Assembly: GCA_030142905.1 (NCBI GenBank)
Contig: JASJOG010000068.1
Coordinates: forward strand, 124,001-188,000
Direction of reading: 5' to 3'
DNA from: Heliopora coerulea
Taxonomy: Eukaryota; Cnidaria; Anthozoa; Scleralcyonacea; Helioporidae
Length of the DNA stretch: 64,000 nucleotides
In this document: one piece after another, positions 58,514 through 64,000 of the stretch
Position numbering within the stretch: position 1 is the stretch's first letter
Layout of the letters: every line of letters begins with the position of its first letter
Notes under the pieces: model-generated
Told to the model about the DNA's origin: nothing
Databases searched by the model: none
Seen by the model: only the letters and a program-made list of their open reading frames with translations
Position numbers and translations under genes: made by a program

Positions 58514-61500
58514 AACCAAAGGTGAGGACCAGAAAGGTTGTAGTGTTGGTTTGAAAATGAAGAGCGCTCAATACCATACCAGTAGAGCGAATAAAGAAGT
58601 AAAATAGACAAAATTTTTTGCTGTCGCTACTCTGAGTTTCACGCGCTCAAGCGATCATCAGTTGCCTGATGATCGCCTAAGCGCCTTAAACTCAGAGTAG
58701 CGACAGCAAAAAAATTTTGTCTATTTTACTTCTTATATATATATATATATATATAATATATATATATCGCTCTATGGCCTCTTGGTTCATATTGAGCGCT
58801 CTACAGGATGAGTCATGCCGCTAGCGGATTTGCGCACGCTCACTAGTCTCTAGTTAGAGCGCTCTGGCATGGCTTAGATGTACCACATGTGTGGCACATT
58901 TGAGTTACCTATATAATGTAGGCTTCTCCATCCTGATCATCAGCACTACACTGATGAGGCCCAATAGGCCGAAACGGTTCCGTCTGTATATATATATATA
59001 TATATATATATTCATCTTATTAAGTTTGTGAAGCCATTTAAAAAGAATGTATTGAAACTATTGATTATATTTCGAGGTAGGGTTATTCCACAAGTTTGAG
59101 CCACGGTTTTCCGTCATGATTATTCTTACCGTCATCATCATCATCTGTTCGATAGTCATTGTCGATAGTATGATAAAACTCCTCACCATAATCTCTATCA
59201 TCACTCACTTCACCTTTCAAATCTTCATCATCTTGATCGTGGTTATCATCACCATTATTATAATGACCGTCGCATTATTACTACCATCATTGTTTTACCC
59301 ATCAGTCATCATCATTTTCATCGTCATTATCTTCATTATCATGGCCATCATCATCTGCTGACGTTAAGCAATCTTCACTCTTGTGCTTACTTTTGATTTA
59401 AACATGTAAAATAACGTTTTCCCTAAAAGGCAGTTGACTTGAAAGCCAGGAAGCAGCGATTAAAGTGCATCAGCTTTATACCGTTCCTTACTCCTTCTAG
59501 TCTTTCGCTGATCCGGTCGACATGCGTCAGGTTAATCCTTCACATATACTCACCGTGGTTGACAGTGAAATCGCCGAGGAAATCCAGCAGAACCTTCACG
59601 ACAACAATATCACTGAGGAGGTGAAGAAGTAAGCCTTCCTAAGGTCTCTACAAAATAAGAGTTAAGTTACTATACCGGGTCTGTATCAGTTTTGGTGTCA
59701 GTCTTTGTCGTTGTCGCTGCTGATATCGTTGTAGGTGTCCGTGCCATTGTCGGTGCCGTTGCTGGTGTCTGTATCAGGTGTGGGTTTTGGAAACCAACTG
59801 CTATAGGTTTCAGTGCCATTGTAAGTGCCGGTGGTGTTGTCGGCGTCACTGTGGAGTCAGTGTCGGTGCCGGCGTCAGTGTCGTTGCTGGTGTCGGTGTC
59901 GTTTGTATCGGTGTCATTGCTGGTGTTGGTGTCGTTATCGGTGTCATTGCTGGTATTGGTGTCATTGCTTGTGTCGGTGTCGTTGCTTGTGTCGGTGTTA
60001 TTGCTAGTGTCAATGTCGTTGCTGGTGTCGTTGTTGTCAGTGTCATTGCTGGTGTCGATGTCATCGCTGGTGTTGGTGTCGTTGCTTGTGTCGGTGTCGT
60101 TGCTTGCGTCGGTGTCGCTGCCGGTATCGGTTTCGTTGTCGGTATCGTTGCTGGTGTTGGTGTCGTCGCTTTGTGTCGGTGTTATTGCTGGTGTCGGTGT
60201 CAATGTCTGTGTTGTTGTGGATGATGCTGTCGTTGCCGGTGCCGGTGTCGTTGTCCGTGTCAAGGCTTGGGCCGAGGTCGCTATCTGATATCTTCCTGTG
60301 TCTGTACGCACGCTTATTATTTCGGCATAAAATTAGAAGCTGACGCAATTGTTTGGGGTAATATTTTGCTGTAGAAAGCTCGAAACAGTATTCAGTAACC
60401 AACAGTGTCTGAACGGGTCCTTCTTTAACACGTAAGTTCTCATCGTTATCGTAGTTCATTTACCTTAACGTTGACAATTACAGGTTTTAAGAATTTTCCG
60501 GATATATGTCCAAGTGAACAGATCTAGTTTGAAATATCTCTCTCAATACTTACTTCCACTTTTCTTTCTAGTAAATTCCAACTGATTTCTTTCGTTTTAG
60601 GAAAAAAAACTTAGTAACTGACAATCAAAACCATGCCGTCGATGTAAGTTCAGTTAGAAAGTTTTTCCAAGCATTGTCGAAAAATGCACGGATGAACGAT
60701 CTGGTAAGTGTTCTCGCTTATTCTGTGCATCAAGAAAAGCGCTTACTTGTAGACGAAAGTTGATCATCCAGGTTTGACTAGTCTTGGGAAAGACTGTTCG
60801 TGGTGTTTGTAGTAAAGGTAAAGGTAAAGGTACTTTGCCTTTGTTCATATTGGATAGCCCTATCAGCTATATGAGCCGTTCTCCCTAGAGGTCCAGTATG
60901 GGCCACCCCTCGTGGATCCATTGTTACTACAGGAGGAAACCGGAGTAGCTAAAGAAAACCTGCGTTGTTTGGTAGAATCCAACAGGACAACACTCTTCTC
61001 ACATGTGACAATGGTAACTTTAATCAGATAACTGCACGAAGCCGGAATCAAGCCCTAGTCACAGTGGTGAGAGGCACGTGCACTACCACTGTGCTGCCAA
61101 GCACCCCCAACTACCTGTTTCGACAGCGTCAGTGGCTGTCATCTCAAGAGTTGACTCTTGGACTTTGGAGATGACCGCCGCTGAGGCTGTCGAAATGTCA
61201 GTCATTACAAACTCCACAAACAGTCTTCCTCACGACTATCCTGAATGATCTACTTTCACCAGTACTTGCTGTTTCTACAGTGTTCAAACCATTTACTTTA
61301 TATTCCTTTTTTTCTTCCCAGATTCTGAACCTGATTGAAAATAATCTTATCCCATCTCTAACCGAGACCCCTGAAGATCTGGATGGCTTACGACTCTACG
61401 TTATCTTACCAGAGTTTCAAATGTTTCGCACGGCTCAGCACTGTCAAGCTCTGGCTATCCCGTTTGCTCAGAAATACTTAAGTCTTCCCCTAGTACGCCG

Positions 61501-63778
61501 GAGAACTATAGGTAAGGCCCGTTTCATACGTTGCACAATCGTCGCGTTTAATTCTGTCGATTTAATGCGACGGTTATGCGACGAATGAAACGAATTAAGT
61601 ATGTCTGAGGCGTTTTATCCGCCACGGTCAGACGTACACAACGTCTTAAATGCGTGTTGGTTTCAGACGACGACGTAACGTCGGATCGAGTTAAATGGAT
61701 AAATTATGATAATATACGTTCTTTTTAGCCCATCATCAAATGTTAAGTTCTTAAGAACTTTGATTGTTCTTTTGAAGGTTTGGAAAATGATTAAATTCGT
61801 GTAAATTAAATTTTTCGAATGTAGCGAACACGCACTTACGTCGACTTATTGACGAAGCTGATGTGAATTAAATTCGTCTGAATTAAATGCGATAACTGTG
61901 CAACGTATGACATGGCCCTAAATACAGTATAGATCATGCATGTTTTCAAAAGTTCTGATCCATCGCAACTCTTGACTTGAAGGTTCATATCGAGTTTATG
62001 AAGTCAAACTTATAAATAATGTAGATTGCTAATTAGCAATTAATACTTATTAAATGAAGTTTCGGTATTATCATTACATCATTTTCAAACCACAAAATGT
62101 TACTTGTGCTTCGATAGGTATACGTAAAATTAATATGATTTTTTACTTTCGGATTTGCAATTAAGCTCTTAAAAGAGTAAATTCCGGCGTACTATTTGCT
62201 CGCAAATTTTACTATTAGTCTTGAAGACTTTCGTGACTTGATCGCGTACATTAGAACGACCCAATCGTAAGTGACAATCGGTACCGTTTAGATCAGGCTG
62301 AAAGTGCACGCGAAGTACAAAACCAGGCATGGACATTAAAACACGCGCACGTTTGCAAAAACACGAACCAGCCAGCACGAATTCTATGTACCACTGGGTG
62401 CGCACAGCCTTGAGAACTCACTGTTGACGTTTTCATGTCCACAACCTCACCGTCATGTATTCACATTACTGAATACCTGTAATATAATGCCTGTAATAAT
62501 AATACCGGTAATACCTATTCTATCAATTTAGATGAGTGGTGGGCAAAATTACCATCGACATATCTCGAAAGAATAATTAAGGTACTGTGGCTTATGTTAG
62601 ACGTCTTTGTCGGAGCTCTTCAAATGCAACACTGATATATCTTGCCTGCAGTTGCTTACTACATCCAGTTGTGTAGTTGGTTCGGGAAAACTGTCGCAGA
62701 CTATTGCATGGCGCGAGAAACACTTCTTCAGTTGTTTAACAGTAGTTAGAAACATAGATTAATAACTAACTACCATTCTAACGAACTTTCGAGCCGCGAA
62801 AGCTAAATTTGTTTTGTTTTTTTTTGTGTCAGTGCAATGTCTAGTCGATATTTTATTTGCTCTAGGAACAGTTGTAAAATAATCTGGTAATGGGTTTGAG
62901 GTTTGGTAGTGAAGCGCATTTAAGGCAAAGCATGGCATTCTTAGTAATTTAATAAATCTGTCTTGTTACGTATGTTTAACTTAATTGTAGTTAGAAGTAA
63001 TATTTCATAAGCGAGTGCGAGTGTTTTGCCAGGGGTTACAAACACGAGAAAACAATGAAAATCACGAGGCCGTGAACCGAGAGATTTTGATTGTTCTCGA
63101 GTGTTTGTAAAACATGAGAGGATAATGAAAATCACGAGGCCGCAGGTCGAGTGGTTTTTGTTGTTCTCGAATGTTTTACAAACGCGAGAGAACATTGAAA
63201 ATCACGAGGCGGTAGGCCGAGTGCATTTTATTGTTCTCGAGTGTTTGTAACCCCTGGTAAAACGCGAAACACGAGTTTATGAAATAGCTTCTCAATCGTC
63301 TAGTTTGAATTTATAACTAAGAAATGTTGTAATAAACGGTTCTAAGTAAGAGCCGTTTATTATCTGATTTCTTAATTATGAATTCAGTTTACGCGACCTT
63401 TACTGGGTTTCAAAACACATGCACATGACCAAATATTTTTGTCTGGTTGGTTAATTAGGTCATGAATTATTAATGAGTTTGAGAAGCACAGATTAATGAT
63501 TAACTTATGTCTTAATGAATTTTCGCGCTACGAAAGCTTTGTTTCGGTACCACTCTTTGTTTTATGACGTATGTTAAACGAAAATCTATTTGCGCTTGGT
63601 TGTGCAACATTGTATAGACTTTTTTTGTTTTGTTTTTTGTGATTTTGTTTTTTATGATTTTGTTTTCCTTTTTGCCAGCTCGAAACTCAGTATTTGTTAC
63701 TTTCTCTTAATTTCGTAGATTTTCCAAGAATGTATCAAATCCGTCGTACTAGGAGGTCGCCCACGAGATGACTCAGAG
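51276..63778 (+). CDS. HERC4: HERC4-like E3 ubiquitin ligase, exons 1-14, 3' end outside window
   Basis: Exons: 51276-51516, 52273-52429, 53038-53114, 53832-54027, 54160-54191, 54416-54507, 54635-54718, 55659-55705, 57602-57833, 59501-59628, 60601-60703, 61322-61511, 62532-62581, 63719-63778; phases join to 563 codons with GT-AG junctions. Exons 1-9 encode seven RCC1 repeats (WGKASSGQLALGG, CGNNDSGQLGH, WGNNRNGQIGH, WGNNSHGQLGVG, FGQLGLDNG, FGAGACGQLGH, FGLGACGQLGFGG) with the usual VACG-H-T/ALT turns, forming a propeller. Exons 10-14 match the linker before the HECT domain in HERC3/4 (NLIPSLTETPEDLDGLRLY, ALAIPF, EWWAKLP). The catalytic HECT domain should follow downstream. KSTKKP and LGGIEE favour HERC4 over HERC3. 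Introns carry many repeats, and the exon 12 donor abuts a MITE. Confidence 0.9.
54840..55400. repeat. Polypyrimidine (CTTC)n-type tandem repeat
   Basis: Pure CCTT repeats at about 54919-54997 are followed by degenerate CCTTCCTTTCTTGTTT units over 400 bp, in intron 7 of HERC4. Long open frames across it in several frames are artefacts of the repeat. Confidence 0.95.
55561..55646. repeat. (ATTT)n/(ATTC)n simple repeat next to exon 8
   Basis: The tetranucleotide tract ends 12 bp before the HERC4 exon 8 acceptor (CCGAGAG, then GTTCTG), so it supplies the T-rich tract upstream of that splice site. Confidence 0.85.
56738..57130. mobile_element. MITE with GGCGTAACGAGG ends in HERC4 intron 8
   Basis: GGCGTAACGAGG at the left and CCTCGTTACGCC at the right are perfect 12-bp inverted repeats. 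The left interior (GGGGCGGGAGTGGAAAT) is the reverse complement of the right interior of the 735-1602 element, so it is the same family. No transposase. Confidence 0.8.
58130..58270. repeat. ATC-rich low-complexity tract
   Basis: Degenerate CATCATCAT/TATCATAATC sequence in intron 9 of HERC4. A second such tract spans about 59115-59360 after the ribozyme-bearing element, so the element may have inserted into one longer tract. Confidence 0.6.
58595..58733. repeat. 139-bp near-perfect palindrome
   Basis: It begins AGAAGTAAAATAGACAAAA and ends with the inverse, with arms of about 65 bp and a loop of a few bases around GTTGC. The few mismatches cluster near the centre (TTTCACGCGCTCAAGCG against CGCCTAAGCGCCTTAAA). 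Confidence 0.9.
58947..58988 (+). ncRNA. Type I hammerhead self-cleaving ribozyme motif
   Basis: All core elements are present in order: helix I 5' strand UACA (58947-58950); CUGAUGA core (58951-58957); helix II GGCC/GGCC with loop CAAUA (58958-58970); GAAA (58971-58974); helix III CGG/CCG with a UU loop (58975-58982); then UC (58983-58984), so the cleavage triplet is GUC after C58984; and helix I 3' strand UGUA (58985-58988), complementary to UACA. Short helix III loops like this are known from hammerheads of Penelope-like elements and animal retrozymes. Self-cleavage is inferred, not shown. Confidence 0.88.
59690..60290. repeat. 18-bp-type minisatellite (GTCGTTGCTGGTGTCGGT)n
   Basis: Tandem, partly degenerate GTnGGTGTCGTTGCTGGT units fill 600 bp of HERC4 intron 10. 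Open frames on both strands (Asp/Thr/Asn/Ser-rich on minus, Val-rich on plus) follow from the absence of stops in the unit. Confidence 0.9.
60812..61107 (-). repeat. tRNA-derived SINE with (TTTACC)n tail
   Basis: Read on the minus strand, the head GGGGTGCTTGGCAGCACAG continues into an A-box-like CAGCACAGTGGTAGTGC, and a B-box-like GGGCTTGATTCC follows about 40 nt later. A non-tRNA body then runs to a short GTACCTTTACCTTTACC tail. It lies in HERC4 intron 11. Confidence 0.65.
61513..61921. mobile_element. PIF/Harbinger-like MITE starting at the HERC4 exon 12 donor
   Basis: Terminal inverted repeats of about 40 bp (GGCCCGTTTCATACGTTGC on the left; inverse of GGGCCATGTCATACGTTGC on the right) enclose about 400 bp without coding capacity. 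TAA flanks both ends (61513-61515 and 61919-61921), the 3-bp TWA duplication of PIF/Harbinger elements. The left TAA is part of the exon 12 donor GTAAG. Confidence 0.8.
63003..63284. repeat. Foldback element with internal tandem units
   Basis: The left end TTTCATAAGCGAGTGCGAG with GGGGTTACAAACACGAGA is inverted at the right as TTTGTAACCCCTGG and ACACGAGTTTATGAAA. Between them, three units of about 60 bp repeat GAAAATCACGAGGC and TTGTTCTCGA. It lies in HERC4 intron 13. Confidence 0.8.
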
Positions 63779-64000
63779 GTATAATTGCTAGCACGAAAAC
63801 ACGTTTTTGAACTTTTCTGACTCGATTTGGAGTAGACCGACAACGGTTTGGTGGGGTTTTTTTTCTCACATTCCAGATCAAAAGAGAACCTGTAGGGGCA
63901 TTCTTCAAAATGTCTACGAGTGATTGTCCAGGCGGCAATCGCGACTTTAATATAAATAGCCATGCCCAACAAATTGTGCAAAGTATCGCCATATGTAAAC
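63779..64000. other. Start of HERC4 intron 14, nothing else seen
   Basis: Follows the exon 14 donor GAG|GTATAA. The next HERC4 exons, including the HECT domain, are expected beyond the window. Confidence 0.5.

Larger units (their letters stand above)
58466..59014 (+). mobile_element. (AT)n-bounded element carrying a hammerhead ribozyme
   Basis: Three (AT)n tracts (about 58470-58514, 58734-58768, 58987-59012) delimit two unique segments. The first holds a 139-bp palindrome, the second ends in a hammerhead motif. AGAGCGCTCAATA (58561-58573) recurs inverted as TATTGAGCGCTCT (about 58790-58802), linking the two segments. No protein is encoded. The composition fits a retrozyme or the end of a Penelope-like retroelement; the exact boundaries are inferred. 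Confidence 0.6.

Noticed and set aside
59670..60311. Asp/Thr/Asn-rich 213-codon frame on the minus strand and Val-rich frames on the plus strand
   Set aside because: Explained by an 18-bp minisatellite without stop codons; no start context or domain. Kept only as a low-interest finding.

Overview
The window is eukaryotic nuclear DNA from an animal, most likely an anthozoan cnidarian (a stony coral is my best guess). This rests on AT-rich sequence, short exons with clean GT-AG introns of 0.1-3 kb, metazoan gene families (Smoothened, paraoxonase, HERC), and dense short DNA transposons, a BEL/Pao retroelement, tRNA-like SINEs and a hammerhead ribozyme. Exon models below were built by hand from reading frame, splice sites and remembered protein families; no alignment or RNA data were available.

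Layout. (1) 1-2259: gene-free flank with three short inverted-repeat elements. (2) 2260-8617 (+): a complete ten-exon Smoothened gene (585 aa) with a full cysteine-rich domain and seven membrane segments but a C-tail of only about 95 residues. (3) 9484-47966 (+): four tandem paraoxonase-like genes (A, B, C, D), each with seven exons in identical phases, encoding 371, 369, 369 and 369 aa. A is divergent. B, C and D are recent duplicates that share introns and flanks. (4) 33176-40393: a decayed BEL/Pao LTR retrotransposon between C and D, itself carrying a hAT-type MITE with a perfect 8-bp target duplication. (5) 49835-50506 (-): a single-exon type I membrane protein with a Ser/Thr-rich ectodomain. 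(6) 51276-63778 (+): the first 14 exons of a HERC4-like E3 ubiquitin ligase, in divergent orientation to the membrane protein. Its HECT domain lies beyond the window.

How the genes relate. Smoothened (Hedgehog signalling at the membrane), the paraoxonases (secreted or membrane-anchored calcium-dependent lactonases/arylesterases) and HERC4 (cytosolic ubiquitin ligase) have no obvious shared pathway; the neighbourhood looks like ordinary eukaryotic synteny. The dynamic part is the paraoxonase array. Its copies keep the calcium ligands and the disulphide, but differ at positions matching the PON1 active-site wall, and gene A has lost one histidine of the His-His dyad.

Most notable non-coding finding: a type I hammerhead ribozyme motif with intact core and three helices at 58947-58988 in a HERC4 intron, inside an (AT)n-bounded element that also holds a near-perfect 139-bp palindrome. 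This suggests a retrozyme or Penelope-like remnant.
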